A DNA stretch of 64,000 nt from assembly GCA_050248735.1 (NCBI GenBank), contig JBFWRU010000003.1:1-64000 (forward strand), in the 5' to 3' direction. This stretch comes from JACKFE01 sp050248735. Its GTDB lineage: Bacteria > Nitrospirota > Nitrospiria > Nitrospirales > UBA8639. Position 1 is the stretch's first letter, and each line of letters starts with the position of its first letter. The notes beneath the pieces were generated by a model. That model saw only the letters and a list, made by a program, of their open reading frames with translations, was not told the DNA's origin and made no database searches. The position numbers and the translations under genes are program-made. Positions 1-8,971 of the stretch are shown here, in pieces.

Positions 1-1
1 G

Positions 2-61
2 GGAGGGCAGACGCCGGATCAGAAGTATTTTGATAACCCGCTGCCTAGCAAGGCAGCTTAA
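2..61 (+). CDS. C-terminal tail of an unidentified protein (partial)
   Basis: An open frame enters from the left edge and ends at a TAA at 59-61, encoding 19 residues ending in PLPSKAA. The composition is plausible for a protein C-terminus, but the fragment is too short to assign. The next 280 bases hold no convincing gene. The real start lies outside the window. Confidence 0.25.
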   Translation, partial: GGQTPDQKYFDNPLPSKAA

Positions 62-342
62 CTCAACCAGGAGCGATCCACTTATCGACGCCCACTCAGT
101 TGTTCAAAGAACCGGGGCCACCTCTGTAAGCTTCCTGTCAAGCGGACCGTTGGAGCATAGAGTTTTCGGGGGTGGGGGGCACGTCAACACGGATTAAATT
201 CCTTTTCCGGTACGGACCCCTGGATATAGGCAATATCTACAATTACAAAATATTTTGCAAAAGCGTGTTATGCCGACAATTTGAAGACTCTTTTTCTTTC
301 CGTGGTGCGAAAAAGTTCAATACATCGGTTTAGCTCTTAAAG

Positions 343-1248
343 TCATGACCGCAGGGGCAGTGGAAGCTCCTTCGGGGCTTTTTTTTCTTCGGGCTTCCTG
401 ATGAGATCGGGTCTGGCCTTCAGAATCCACACGATGGCCTGTTCGTTATAGCTTCTGAGCTGGCCATAGACGATCCACCGCATCCCGTGCACGGTATCTA
501 TATAATCATTGAAATTGTCCTGAGTAATGGTTTCCGGCGCCATCTTTAATAAGGTGGGCAGCAGGCAGCTTTCACAACCGGAAGCCTGTTCCTGAAATGC
601 CGGATACACAAAGTGCCTGGCTAAATCAAGCCGGTGATACAAAATGCGCGCGAGTTGATTATAATTTCGTTCCTTGTTTTCCTTTCCGGCGACCCCAAGA
701 ATTTCTTCTCCATAGAGATAGATTTTGTCCCAGGTAATTGCGTACGGCGCTTTTTCCAAAAGGGTATCGAGCAAACGGGTGTTGGCCCCCAACAACGGCT
801 CATCGAAAGCCGTGGCAACCAGGTATCTGGCCATTTCAGGACGTTCGTTTAGGAGATTGATCATCCAGCCGAAACAGGCTTCCTGCGTGTTCTGATCAAG
901 ATAATCGATGATGGTTTCGATAATTTTTATATCTTCCGGGGTAATGCCGGCTTGATCCCTGGCCATGATTTCCTTGGCTTTTCTGACCCGGCTCCGGACA
1001 AGCTCGATTGTGGAACCGCCGTTTAGCATATGCGCATTATCGTAATCAGCCCGTTTGTCTTCGTGACTGAGCACGGCATAGGCTTCGTTGATCCTGAACA
1101 TCTTCTCCTTGGCAGCCTGCCGTTCTGCCTGCGGGACTAAATCCTCATGATTTTCTTTGACAAATTTCCGCCAGGCACTCTGGACTTCCTTCAGGAGCGC
1201 ATCTTCGGGAACACCCAGGATTTGGTAGTAATTGATTCCGTCAATCAT
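343..1248 (-). CDS. J-domain (DnaJ-like) protein with altered HPD motif
   Basis: The N-terminal ~70 residues form a J domain: YYQILGV, a helix with RKFVKENH, then INEAYAVLS and KRADYD. J domains normally stimulate the ATPase of an Hsp70 partner through an invariant His-Pro-Asp in the helix II-III loop. Here the tripeptide reads His-Glu-Asp, so that function may be lost or altered. The remaining ~230 residues are helical with repeated phrases such as LLDTLLEKAP and LLPTLLKMAP, suggesting a helical-repeat region of unknown role. I chose the ATG at 1248 because the J domain starts immediately after it; a TTG at 1266 would add six residues. It stands alone on its strand. The J fold is clear, the function is not. 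Confidence 0.75.
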   Translation of the reverse strand: MIDGINYYQILGVPEDALLKEVQSAWRKFVKENHEDLVPQAERQAAKEKMFRINEAYAVLSHEDKRADYDNAHMLNGGSTIELVRSRVRKAKEIMARDQAGITPEDIKIIETIIDYLDQNTQEACFGWMINLLNERPEMARYLVATAFDEPLLGANTRLLDTLLEKAPYAITWDKIYLYGEEILGVAGKENKERNYNQLARILYHRLDLARHFVYPAFQEQASGCESCLLPTLLKMAPETITQDNFNDYIDTVHGMRWIVYGQLRSYNEQAIVWILKARPDLIRKPEEKKAPKELPLPLRS

Positions 1249-1683
1249 GATTTCCGTACAGGGCAACCGTTAAGCCTGACCCTATAGGCTAAAGGCAGGT
1301 CATCAAACCGAGTCGGGATGGATACCATGATGTCTATACAGATAACACCAACTCATATTCAATGGGATTACGTGTAAAGAACGGGCTGTATTGATCACGG
1401 AGGCTTCCCTTCAGCATGCGTGCTCTTTCCTTCGGCTAACCAAAGTTAATAAACGCCATGATGAGCGTCAAGCAGTGACATGAGTGCCTTGGCTTAAGTG
1501 AATCCCCCATTTTTAATAATTGGAAAGGAATCCTGCCAACACCCATTTCCGATTTTCTCACAACCACGCCAACATTTCCGGCTCATTGAAGACGGATTGA
1601 TTCCCCTGCCCACATATTCATCGATTATCTGGTTTGCAGAACAACCCTTACCCGTATTTTGAGCAAATCTTCTGAAAAAATAT

Positions 1684-1778
1684 TTATCCCCAGAATCCAC
1701 ACCGTGATTTCCCTGCACAGAGAAGAGGTTGCAAGCCCAACGTGAAAATTATCCACCGATCTTCACATCTTTTCCACA
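1684..1778 (+). promoter_or_regulatory. cluster of three DnaA-box-like 9-mers
   Basis: TTATCCCCA (1684-1692), TTATCCACC (1749-1757) and TTTTCCACA (1770-1778) lie in the same orientation within 95 bases. The last fits the relaxed DnaA-box consensus TTWTNCACA exactly; the other two each differ from TTATCCACA at one position. They sit directly upstream of a strong promoter. They could be DnaA regulatory sites, part of an origin, or chance. No dnaA or dnaN is nearby. Confidence 0.3.
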
Positions 1779-1788
1779 ATCATTCGCA

Positions 1789-1817
1789 TTGACATGGTTC
1801 CCTGCCCTCTATATAAC
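1789..1817 (+). promoter_or_regulatory. sigma70-type promoter upstream of the cupin gene
   Basis: A perfect -35 TTGACA (1789-1794) is followed by exactly 17 bases and a near-perfect -10 TATAAC (1812-1817). Transcription would start near 1824, giving a leader of about 230 nt before the cupin start at 2052, or an independent small RNA. Confidence 0.6.
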
Positions 1818-2051
1818 GATGAAAATTGATTGAAAACTTGGCATACATATATTATTTTGTTTGTGCCACCATGGATATCCCACCGCTGTTTTCCCTTCAG
1901 GCTGCTTCCATTGGAACAACCTGCTTTCTTCTGAACTCTCCTCGCCTTACTCCGCCCAGCCCGGAAAGGGTGGTAGAAGTTCCAGAATACTCCCGGTTTC
2001 GTTTCATTCATCGTGCCTTTTTATAAGTCTTTTATCTTTAAGAGGCCTACC

Positions 2052-2399
2052 ATGGAAGGCTATTCCATTATTGATCGTTCAAATGTTGCCAAAGATTGGC
2101 ACAGCCGGGGATTTTCTTGTGGCATGTGGATTGACCATGCCGGACGGGAATGGGCTTGTCAGGCCCACGCGAATGAGGAATTATTGATGGTGATGTCGGG
2201 TGTGATTGAGGTGGCCATTGGCAAACAATTGCTGCGGCCTTCCATCGGGGAAGAAATTTGTATTCCGGCTGGAGTATCTCATACTATCAAGAACGTCGGT
2301 GGAAAAACGGCGCGTTGGCTGTACGGACAAAGCCGAAACTCGGGTTCGGCCCCTGAAACGTTTGATCGATCTCAAATCATGGCGAAAATCCGGTCATGA
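2052..2399 (+). CDS. small cupin-domain protein
   Basis: A 115-residue single-domain cupin. The beta-barrel pattern is visible: HANEELLMVMSG with a metal-type His and Glu-Glu, then GEEICIPAGVSHTIKN with the second His of cupin motif 2. Cupins of this size bind a metal or small ligand and may be enzymes or sensors; the substrate cannot be read from sequence. The ATG at 2052 is chosen because AAGAGG lies just upstream; an upstream in-frame start at 2013 would add 13 residues without domain support. It is transcribed alone, probably from the promoter at 1789-1817. Confidence 0.75.
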   Translation: MEGYSIIDRSNVAKDWHSRGFSCGMWIDHAGREWACQAHANEELLMVMSGVIEVAIGKQLLRPSIGEEICIPAGVSHTIKNVGGKTARWLYGQSRNSGSAPETFDRSQIMAKIRS

Positions 2400-2465
2400 A
2401 AAACAAGTAAGAGGTCAGTTACCAGCGGAAAATCACCCGTTAACTTCGACGACTTTCTCATTTTT

Positions 2466-3350
2466 TCACTTTTTCCCTTCTTCCTTCGGGACATCCTTTG
2501 CACACCGGAACCCGGTTGTCAGGTCCTGATAGTCCACCTCCCCTTTCGATCTGGCTGTCACGCGTAAATTGACCGGCTGGTCTTCCCATGACCCGCCACG
2601 CAGAACTTTGAATTCGCCGTCTTCCGGCCCTTGTGGATTCTTTTTAGGCCCATCTTCATAATAAAACCGGTCATACCAATCGTTGACCCACTCCGATGCA
2701 TTCCCGGCCATATGATACAAACCGTAGGCGCTCTTTCCGCCTCCTTTGAGACCATGGCGAATGCTCATCCCCCTGGTCCCGCTCGTCACGGGAGACAGAG
2801 TGAGTTTGTAACTGACCCATCCTGTCGTACCCTGGTTGTAATTGGCAATATCGACAAATGGTTGCATATGCCCCCACGGGTATCGGCGTCCATCGGTTCC
2901 ACGGGCCGCCTTTTCCCATTCCGCCTCAGTCGGTAATCGTTTACCCACCCATTGGCAGTATTTATTGGCATAATTCCAAGTCACACCAACCGCAGGCCGG
3001 TCGCCAAGTTCTCCGGTGGCCACACCGTCATCCCACAAGGGCGGAGGTTCGATACTATAGTCCTGGTCCAAATATTTTTGATATTCGGCCATGGTCACTT
3101 CATAGCGATCGATCAGGTACGCATCCAGCCACACCATATGCTCAGGACGTTCATTGCGAGATCCGTTATTATCCCCCATTAAAAATTCCCCTTCGGGGAT
3201 AAGAATCATCGATCCGGGAGGACCATCATCCTGGACAGGGGTATCCAGCCAGGAATTACCTGCCTTATTCTCTTGGGCTAAACTGACCTCGGTCAGACCA
3301 CTGATCAGAAAACACACCCCCATGATTCCAACCAACCATATTCGTGTCAT
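2466..3350 (-). CDS. secreted formylglycine-generating-enzyme (SUMF1) family protein
   Basis: 294 residues with an N-terminal signal peptide (about residues 1-25, ending SLAQ). The FGE-sulfatase fold follows: GEFLMGD, VTMAEYQKYL, WNYANKYCQWVGKRLPTEAEWEKAARG, GNASEWVNDWYD, FKVLRGGSW and TGFRC near the end. True FGEs oxidise a sulfatase cysteine to formylglycine. Many family members are not FGEs and act as sugar-binding or other secreted proteins. Only one of the paired active-site cysteines is evident, at the terminal GFRC, so FGE activity is doubtful. No sulfatase gene is nearby. Family certain, role open. Confidence 0.85.
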   Translation of the reverse strand: MTRIWLVGIMGVCFLISGLTEVSLAQENKAGNSWLDTPVQDDGPPGSMILIPEGEFLMGDNNGSRNERPEHMVWLDAYLIDRYEVTMAEYQKYLDQDYSIEPPPLWDDGVATGELGDRPAVGVTWNYANKYCQWVGKRLPTEAEWEKAARGTDGRRYPWGHMQPFVDIANYNQGTTGWVSYKLTLSPVTSGTRGMSIRHGLKGGGKSAYGLYHMAGNASEWVNDWYDRFYYEDGPKKNPQGPEDGEFKVLRGGSWEDQPVNLRVTARSKGEVDYQDLTTGFRCAKDVPKEEGKK

Positions 3351-3462
3351 ATCACCCTCGCCAAAAGGAATAATTGATTGAGTCCATCTTGTATGTACCT
3401 ACCATATCGAATTTAGAAAGACACGTGAAGGATATTTGGTGCGAACGGACAATATTAATTAT

Positions 3463-3500
3463 TAAAAAACAAAAGCCGCTGAAAGCGTATTCAGCGGCTT
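3463..3500 (-). terminator. rho-independent terminator after tRNA-Glu
   Basis: Read leftward, an 11-bp perfect hairpin (arms 3490-3500 and 3473-3483, loop 3484-3489) is followed by TTTTGTTTTTT. It lies 6 bases beyond the tRNA-Glu 3' end and should terminate its transcript. Confidence 0.85.
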
Positions 3501-3506
3501 AAGCTA

Positions 3507-3584
3507 TGGTGTCCCCAACGGGATTTGAACCCGTGTTGCCGGCTTGAAAGGCCGGCGTCCTAGGCCAGGCTAGACGATAGGGAC
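3507..3584 (-). tRNA. tRNA-Glu (TTC anticodon)
   Basis: The minus strand folds as a tRNA: acceptor GTCCC pairs with GGGAC, the T-arm carries GGTTCAAATCC, and the anticodon loop CTTTCAA reads TTC, decoding GAA/GAG. The terminal CCA is encoded (3507-3509). A terminator follows directly. Confidence 0.95.
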
Positions 3585-3696
3585 ATCGGTAATTTAAGTA
3601 ATCCAATAAGAAACGGATGGCTACCAGCTAAAGCCATGAAGACGGTATTGTAGCAATGCCAAAAATATGAGTCAAACCAATCAGTTATTAATTAAT

Positions 3697-4126
3697 GGTG
3701 GCAAGTGGGCCTGTAAGCCGGATTCTGTACCCGTCTGGATGTCTCCAAACGGGCGATGACCATTTCTCTGGAGCCCACGTTACCATGGGCTTCAAGCAAC
3801 CTACCCGGGAACTTCGGCCGGGCCAGCCTCTCCCCTGATATCCTGGGTTTTACCCCAAAATGACCAGGCATCGTCCCCCTATTTGGTTTTGCTCCAGGTG
3901 ATGCTTACCCTGCCATCTGTGTCACCACAGACGCGGTGGGCTCTTACCCCACCATTTCACCCTTACCGGCTCATGGTTTCCCATAAGCGCCGGCGGTATA
4001 TTTTCTGTGGCGCTCATGTCGGATTGCTCCGCCTGGGCGTTACCCAGCACCTTGCCCGTTGGAGTCCGGACTTTCCTCCCGCAGCACTTAGCTGCAAGCG
4101 GCCACCCGGCCCACTCTCTCCACCAC
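3697..4126 (-). ncRNA. rnpB: RNase P RNA, bacterial class A
   Basis: The catalytic RNA of RNase P, which trims the 5' leader of pre-tRNAs. On the minus strand the 5' part carries the conserved GAGGAAAGTCCGGACT block, then CAAGGTGCTGGGTAACGCC. The 3' part carries ACAGAATCCGGCTTACAGGCC, and GTGGGCC (5') pairs with GGCCCAC (3') to form P1. The length of about 430 nt fits class A. The exact ends are estimated to within several bases. It lies between tRNA-Glu and the zinc-ribbon protein gene. Confidence 0.95.
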
Positions 4127-4177
4127 TGTAAATAGTAGGCACCACCAATCCCGAAAGCAAGGAATCGCGATTGATAG

Positions 4178-4906
4178 CTATTCGGTTGATTCGGTCTCGA
4201 GTTGGTTGGCCATATAGAGAATTCGACGACAATATGAGCAATCAAGCAATTGGTCGCCACGTCTGACATCAGCCACCAATTGTGGGGGCAACTGAAGTCG
4301 GCATCCAATACAAGAGCCATCACGGATTTCGGCCACCGCAAAGCCTTTCCGGATGGTTTTCAGCCGGTTGTACCGGGAGAGAAGGGACTGTTCCAATGAC
4401 TGGGAAAGCTGTTTTTGTTCTTTATCCAACTCGGCTATTTCATTGGCCAGGACCGCTGCCTGCTCATCCAATTTGGCCTTCTCATTCTCAAAGCTCCTTT
4501 TGGCTTCCTCAACTTGCAACTCCAGTTCCTTGATCGCCTGGCTGTTTTGATCCCCCCGTTCCATCAGGGTCAGCACGGCCTCTTCAAACGTATCCTTTTT
4601 TTTTCGAGCCAATTCTATTTCAAACAAATGGGCCTGGTATTCCTTGTTGGTTTTGAGTTCCGAAAGCCTGGCCCGGACCTTGTGCAACTGAGCCTCTTGA
4701 CTGCCTAACTCCAGTTCCGCATTCCTCCGTTGCCTGGTCAAGGATTCCCCTTCATTTTTCAGGGCTTGGAGACGTCCCTGCAATTCACGGAGTGGCGCTT
4801 CCGCAGCTTGAAGAAGTCCTGGTATTTTTTTCTGTTGATCGAGGATTTGAAAAATTCGGAGGTCAAACTTTTGGAGTTCAATGAGATATTGCAGTTGGGT
4901 ATTCAC
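4178..4906 (-). CDS. coiled-coil protein with C-terminal C4 zinc ribbon
   Basis: 242 residues: a long charged heptad-rich coiled coil (about residues 5-190), then a zinc ribbon with CIGC and CSYC pairs separated by about 20 residues. This matches the C4-type zinc-ribbon family (zf-RING_7), widespread proteins of uncertain role suggested to bind nucleic acid. I prefer the GTG at 4906, preceded by GAGG at good spacing and followed at once by the family-like QLQYLIELQ start. A GTG at 4972 gives 22 more residues but runs close to the tRNA. It lies downstream of that tRNA on the same strand and may share its transcript. Confidence 0.8.
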   Translation of the reverse strand: MNTQLQYLIELQKFDLRIFQILDQQKKIPGLLQAAEAPLRELQGRLQALKNEGESLTRQRRNAELELGSQEAQLHKVRARLSELKTNKEYQAHLFEIELARKKKDTFEEAVLTLMERGDQNSQAIKELELQVEEAKRSFENEKAKLDEQAAVLANEIAELDKEQKQLSQSLEQSLLSRYNRLKTIRKGFAVAEIRDGSCIGCRLQLPPQLVADVRRGDQLLDCSYCRRILYMANQLETESTE

Positions 4907-4979
4907 AGAGTCCTCAGAACCAATTTTATCATAACATTCACTGCGGCTAAAGATTCTCACATGGACATTCACGTCATCC

Positions 4980-5056
4980 TGGTGGGCCCACCAGGACTTG
5001 AACCTGGGACCAACTGATTATGAGTCAGCCGCTCTAACCGACTGAGCTATGGGCCC
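4980..5056 (-). tRNA. tRNA with CAT anticodon, probably tRNA-Ile2
   Basis: A 77-nt tRNA with encoded CCA. The acceptor GGGCCCA and T-loop GGTTCAAGTCC are clear, and the anticodon loop CTCATAA gives CAT. CAT occurs in initiator Met, elongator Met and AUA-decoding Ile2 tRNAs. The acceptor has C4-G69 and C5-G68, known determinants for TilS lysidine modification of Ile2, and the body resembles known Ile2 tRNAs. Elongator Met remains possible. Confidence 0.9.
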
Positions 5057-5154
5057 GGTTGAGACGTGATGGTTCTCTTTTACCATAGTTTGGGGACAGG
5101 AAAAACTCCCCACGGCATTTTATTCGCAAATCTTTTTCATCCTGCTCAAAATAT

Positions 5155-6978
5155 TCAAAAAACGCTCAATAACGCTTTTTTTCCTCGAAGAGCATTAATC
5201 TCGGCATTGAGGATATTCACCTCTTCCTGCCGACCATCCCGCTCAGCGGTTTTCAGCCTGGCAATCATCCCTTCCAGATTGCGCTGTAACCATTTCGCTT
5301 CCAGTGTCCGCAAACACCCCTGGATATGATCCGCGATATCTTCAAGATGGAGGTCCCACACGCACAACTGGGAAACGGCCGATTCGAGCGCCGGATCAGC
5401 CGTCAATTCGCCACGCAAGGAGTCGAGATCCACCAGACCGGCAGGATCCCGATGGGCATCTATTCGACGGACAATGCGCTGATATAACCCGACCGTAAAT
5501 TTCTCCTCCTCCAGCTGGGTCAGATGCACGGCTTCCAATCGGCCTTGCAACAGCAACACCATTAAATCACGCTCCTCGGCTTTCCCTTTCGGCACCACCT
5601 GGGCCACAGACTGGTCCGGTACCGGGGGGGATGGTTTTCCAGGGGAAACCGACATGCGCAAGGTGGGCATGCGTTTTCGAAGCATCTCCGGCCTGATCCC
5701 GAGTCTCTCCGAGAGGATTTTCAGGTATTCATCCTTTTCGATGGGATTTTTGGTTTTTTGGAGAATCGCCAGAATTTCATCCGCCCGCTTGATCCGGTCT
5801 TGAATCGAGTCCTGTTTCGTTTTATTCAAGATGGAGGTAATGGCAAAATCCAGTAACGTCGGGGCCTTGGCTTCCAATTCTCGAAAGGCCTGCACCCCAT
5901 GCGCACGAATGAACGAATCAGGATCTTCTCCCTGGGGAAACAGGACCACTCGCACCTCGACCCCTGAGTTCATAAATAAATCCAAGGTTCGTAAGGCCGC
6001 GCTTACACCTGCCGCATCTCCATCGAACAACAAGAAGACCGAGGGCACCAATCGGTGAAGCATCTGCACATGGTCGGATGTCAGGGCAGTTCCCAGAGGA
6101 GCGACCACATTGGTGATCCCGAATTGATGAAGCGAAATGACATCGAAATATCCTTCCACGAGATAAAAGCAGCCTGCCGAGGTGGCGGAGGCCCTGGCTT
6201 GCGGAAGTCCATACAGAGAGCGGCCTTTGAAAAATAAATCCGTTTCCGGAGAATTCAGGTATTTGGCCGTCGTATCCTTATCCATCGTGCGCCCACCGAA
6301 TGCCAGCACCTGCCCACGGACATCGCTAATGGGAAAGATCACTCGACTCCGAAACCGGTCATAGATGGATATCCGGGTGCCTGCCGCTTGTTCCTTTCGT
6401 ATGGCTAATCCCGCCTTGACCAATTCTTCCGGCTGAATACCCTGCCCTTCCATCCATGTTTCCACTCCATGCCATTCGTCCGGAGCATAGCCCAATTGAA
6501 AGATCTTCCAGGATTCCTGAGTAATCCCACGTTGCAGAAGATACTCCCGGGCACGTGTTCCCCCTGACGACTCCACCAGATTCCGGTGATACCAGGCGGC
6601 AGCCGTATCATAAATCTGGAAATATCGTTGGCGCGGTAAAGCGGACGTCGGCTTGGCTGACCGATCCGACCTTTCCGGAAGAGGAATCCCGGAACGCTGA
6701 CTGAGTTCGCGCACAGCCTCCATAAATTCCAGGCCTTCCTGTTTCATAAGAAACGTGAAGGCGTCGCCGCCCACACTACACCCAAAACAATAAAACATCT
6801 GCCGGGCGGGACTGACGGAAAAAGAAGGCGATTTTTCAGAATGAAAGGGGCAGAGACCTTTGAAGTTCTGTCCAGCCTTAGTCAGGCTAACGTAGGAGGA
6901 AATCAGGTCGACCAGATCCGTCCGATCTCGAATCCGTTGCAATGTTTCTGAAGGCACCCCTCGATTCTCGCGATTCAT
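5155..6978 (-). CDS. dnaG: DNA primase
   Basis: Synthesises RNA primers for chromosome replication together with the DnaB helicase. 607 residues, normal length. The N-terminal CHC2 zinc-binding domain shows C43, H46, C64 and C67 (CPFH and CFGC). The catalytic core and TOPRIM domain follow, with VEGYFDVISL around residue 270 and FLLFDGDAAG around 320. The C-terminal third is the helicase-binding region and is weakly conserved, as usual. It is the last gene of the leftward housekeeping block. It is not next to rpoD here, unlike the classical rpsU-dnaG-rpoD arrangement. Confidence 0.97.
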   Translation of the reverse strand: MNRENRGVPSETLQRIRDRTDLVDLISSYVSLTKAGQNFKGLCPFHSEKSPSFSVSPARQMFYCFGCSVGGDAFTFLMKQEGLEFMEAVRELSQRSGIPLPERSDRSAKPTSALPRQRYFQIYDTAAAWYHRNLVESSGGTRAREYLLQRGITQESWKIFQLGYAPDEWHGVETWMEGQGIQPEELVKAGLAIRKEQAAGTRISIYDRFRSRVIFPISDVRGQVLAFGGRTMDKDTTAKYLNSPETDLFFKGRSLYGLPQARASATSAGCFYLVEGYFDVISLHQFGITNVVAPLGTALTSDHVQMLHRLVPSVFLLFDGDAAGVSAALRTLDLFMNSGVEVRVVLFPQGEDPDSFIRAHGVQAFRELEAKAPTLLDFAITSILNKTKQDSIQDRIKRADEILAILQKTKNPIEKDEYLKILSERLGIRPEMLRKRMPTLRMSVSPGKPSPPVPDQSVAQVVPKGKAEERDLMVLLLQGRLEAVHLTQLEEEKFTVGLYQRIVRRIDAHRDPAGLVDLDSLRGELTADPALESAVSQLCVWDLHLEDIADHIQGCLRTLEAKWLQRNLEGMIARLKTAERDGRQEEVNILNAEINALRGKKALLSVF

Positions 6979-7122
6979 GGAGTCCCTATGACTTGGTTAG
7001 GTAGAAACAGATGGAGCACAGAACCCAAAGGACCTTGTCGGTTCTGACTCCTCATCATTCAGCTCCCCAGATGCACAAGGTGAGATTCGTCAAAAGCTCC
7101 CGAGCTCTTCAACTCCTCACGA

Positions 7123-7467
7123 TCAGCCGGGAGGCCACCCCAACCGACGTCCACCCAGCACATGAAAGTGCAGATGGAATACCGACTGCCCGGCCTCCTG
7201 ACCGGTATTGGCCACAACTCGATAGCCGGATTCCTCCACTCCTTGCTCCCGGGCTACTTTGCTACAGGCCACAAGCAAATTCCCCAATAAGACAGCATCT
7301 TGTTCACTGACAACCGCCAATGAAACCACATGCCGCCTCGGGATCACCAACACATGAACCCTGGCCTGGGGATTAATATCCGCAAATGCCAGGCAATGTT
7401 CATCTTCATACAGTATCTTGGCAGGAATGGCTCCTTCCACTATCCGACAAAAGAGACAATCAGCCAT
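7123..7467 (-). CDS. HIT family hydrolase (HinT-like)
   Basis: A histidine-triad purine nucleotide phosphoramidase/hydrolase of 114 residues. It has CLFCRIVEGAIPAK at the start, the FADINPQARVHVLVIPRRH core, and the triad HLHFH (H98, H100, H102) near the C-terminus. The ATG at 7467 is chosen because GGAGG precedes it and the family start MADCLFCRI follows; upstream starts to 7509 only add residues encoded over hisIE. It overlaps the end of hisIE by 8 bases, so it is translationally coupled to the histidine cluster. This linkage is common, but HIT has no known histidine-pathway step. Confidence 0.93.
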   Translation of the reverse strand: MADCLFCRIVEGAIPAKILYEDEHCLAFADINPQARVHVLVIPRRHVVSLAVVSEQDAVLLGNLLVACSKVAREQGVEESGYRVVANTGQEAGQSVFHLHFHVLGGRRLGWPPG

Positions 7468-8158
7468 GTGATCCTCCATCCGGTGTTGAGCGAATTCCCG
7501 ATTTTCCAAACCGTTTTCCTAATTCCTGTTCCACTTCCAACGGAGAAATCTCAAAGTGCCCCAGCATAATCAGGGAATGAAACCAGAGATCGGCCATTTC
7601 ATATATGATTTCTTCCTTGGATCCATTTTTTCCCGCCAAAACCACTTCTCCGGATTCTTCCACGACTTTTTTCAACACCCGATCCACCCCGCCACTCATC
7701 AGTTTCGAGACATAGGAATTCGCAGAAGAATTGATCTTTCGATGAAGCACCATCTCATATAACCGCTGAACAATCCCCCCCCAAGCAGTCCCCTCGGGAA
7801 GGGACTCCACAGATGAGGTCTCCATTCCTGCCGGTGCAAAGAAACAGGATCGATTTCCGGTATGACAGGTCGGACCAATGGGTTCGGCCTTGATCAGCAC
7901 CGTGTCCCGATCGCAATCGATAAACTGTTCTTTCACCATCAGTTCATGGCCGGAGGTTTCCCCTTTTTTCCACAACTGCTGACGAGACCGGCTCCAAAAA
8001 TAAACACGCCCGGTCCGTTGGGTCGTTTCCCAAGCCTCCTGATTCATGAAGCCGACCATGAGCACGGTACCATCCAGCCAGTCCTGTACGACGCAGGGCA
8101 ACAATCCGTGTTCATCGAATTGCAATGGAAGACGATCAGAATCCATATCTTTTTCCAT
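7460..8158 (-). CDS. hisI: bifunctional phosphoribosyl-AMP cyclohydrolase / phosphoribosyl-ATP pyrophosphatase
   Basis: Catalyses histidine steps 2 and 3 in one 232-residue protein (HisIE). HisI occupies about residues 10-115, with DCDRDT and the cysteine motif CHTGNRSC for Zn/Mg. HisE occupies about 125-220, with KVVEESGEVVLAGKNG and the helical MADLWFHSLIMLGH. It begins immediately after the hisF stop and overlaps the HIT gene, so it belongs to the same transcript. Confidence 0.97.
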   Translation of the reverse strand: MEKDMDSDRLPLQFDEHGLLPCVVQDWLDGTVLMVGFMNQEAWETTQRTGRVYFWSRSRQQLWKKGETSGHELMVKEQFIDCDRDTVLIKAEPIGPTCHTGNRSCFFAPAGMETSSVESLPEGTAWGGIVQRLYEMVLHRKINSSANSYVSKLMSGGVDRVLKKVVEESGEVVLAGKNGSKEEIIYEMADLWFHSLIMLGHFEISPLEVEQELGKRFGKSGIRSTPDGGSHG

Positions 8159-8971
8159 TCAGGACACTGACGCGCAGCCTTGGTCCTGTCGAACCGGCAC
8201 ACCGTGTTCGGCCAAATAGGTTTTTGCCTGATCAATGGTATACGTTTGATAATGAAAGATCGAGGCCGCCAATACCGCATCGGCTTTGCCAAGACACAAG
8301 GCTTCATATAAGTGATGCAACGTGCCTGCACCACCGGAGGCGATCACCGGGATCGTCACAGCCTCTGAAATAGCCGACGTTAATTGAAGGTCATAGCCGT
8401 CCTTCGTGCCATCCTTGTCCATGCTGGTCAATAAAATTTCTCCGGCTCCATATTCCATCATTTTTTTGGCCCAGACCACCGCATCCAATCCCGTCTCTTT
8501 CCGGCCCCCATGGGTAAAAACTCCCCATCCGTTCGCTTCCCCCTCACATGACGACAGGCTTTTGGCATCGATCGCCACGACAATACATTGGGATCCGAAA
8601 CGATTGGCGGCCGATTTAACAAATTCAGGATTCTGCACCGCAGCCGTGTTGATACTGACCTTATCGGCACCGGCCTCCAGCAACCGCCGGATATCCTCGA
8701 TTGTCCGGATACCTCCTCCCACGGTCAAAGGCATGAACACCTGTTCAGCAGTCCGAACCACCACATCCAAAATGGTGTCTCGGTTTTCATGAGAAGCCGT
8801 GATATCCAGAAAACACAGCTCGTCCGCACCTTCCTGATCGTAAACTTTCGCCACATGAACCGGATCCCCGGCATCGCGTAAATTGACAAACGCGACCCCT
8901 TTGACCACTCGGCCATCCTTCACATCCAGGCAGGGAATAATCCGTTTCGTTAACATTGGAGAATCGCTCAA
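8159..8971 (-). CDS. hisF: imidazole glycerol phosphate synthase, cyclase subunit
   Basis: The TIM-barrel cyclase that takes ammonia from HisH and converts PRFAR to imidazole glycerol phosphate and AICAR. 270 residues, slightly longer than usual because of a ~15-residue tail ending CASVS. Visible signatures are IIPCLDVKDGRVVKG with the catalytic Asp, GGGIRTIEDI, VVAIDAK with the second Asp, and ASGGAG. It overlaps hisA by four bases. Its partner hisH lies two genes upstream, separated by hisA and a lipoprotein gene. Confidence 0.97.
   Translation of the reverse strand: MSDSPMLTKRIIPCLDVKDGRVVKGVAFVNLRDAGDPVHVAKVYDQEGADELCFLDITASHENRDTILDVVVRTAEQVFMPLTVGGGIRTIEDIRRLLEAGADKVSINTAAVQNPEFVKSAANRFGSQCIVVAIDAKSLSSCEGEANGWGVFTHGGRKETGLDAVVWAKKMMEYGAGEILLTSMDKDGTKDGYDLQLTSAISEAVTIPVIASGGAGTLHHLYEALCLGKADAVLAASIFHYQTYTIDQAKTYLAEHGVPVRQDQGCASVS

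Larger units (their letters stand above)
1249..2051. other. long intergenic region before the cupin gene
   Basis: About 800 bases without a convincing gene. Short open frames occur on both strands but lack family character and good ribosome sites. The region holds three DnaA-box-like 9-mers (1684-1778) and a strong promoter (1789-1817), listed separately. Between the promoter and the cupin start lies a leader of about 230 nt with no recognised riboswitch. Confidence 0.5.

Noticed and set aside
1494..2011. Short leftward frames in the 1.2-2.0 kb intergenic region
   Set aside because: They overlap the strong rightward promoter and DnaA-like sites, lack ribosome sites and have no family features.
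3907..4341. Open frames across 3.9-4.3 kb
   Set aside because: They lie in the RNase P RNA gene and the end of the zinc-ribbon gene; the RNA folding pattern explains the sequence.
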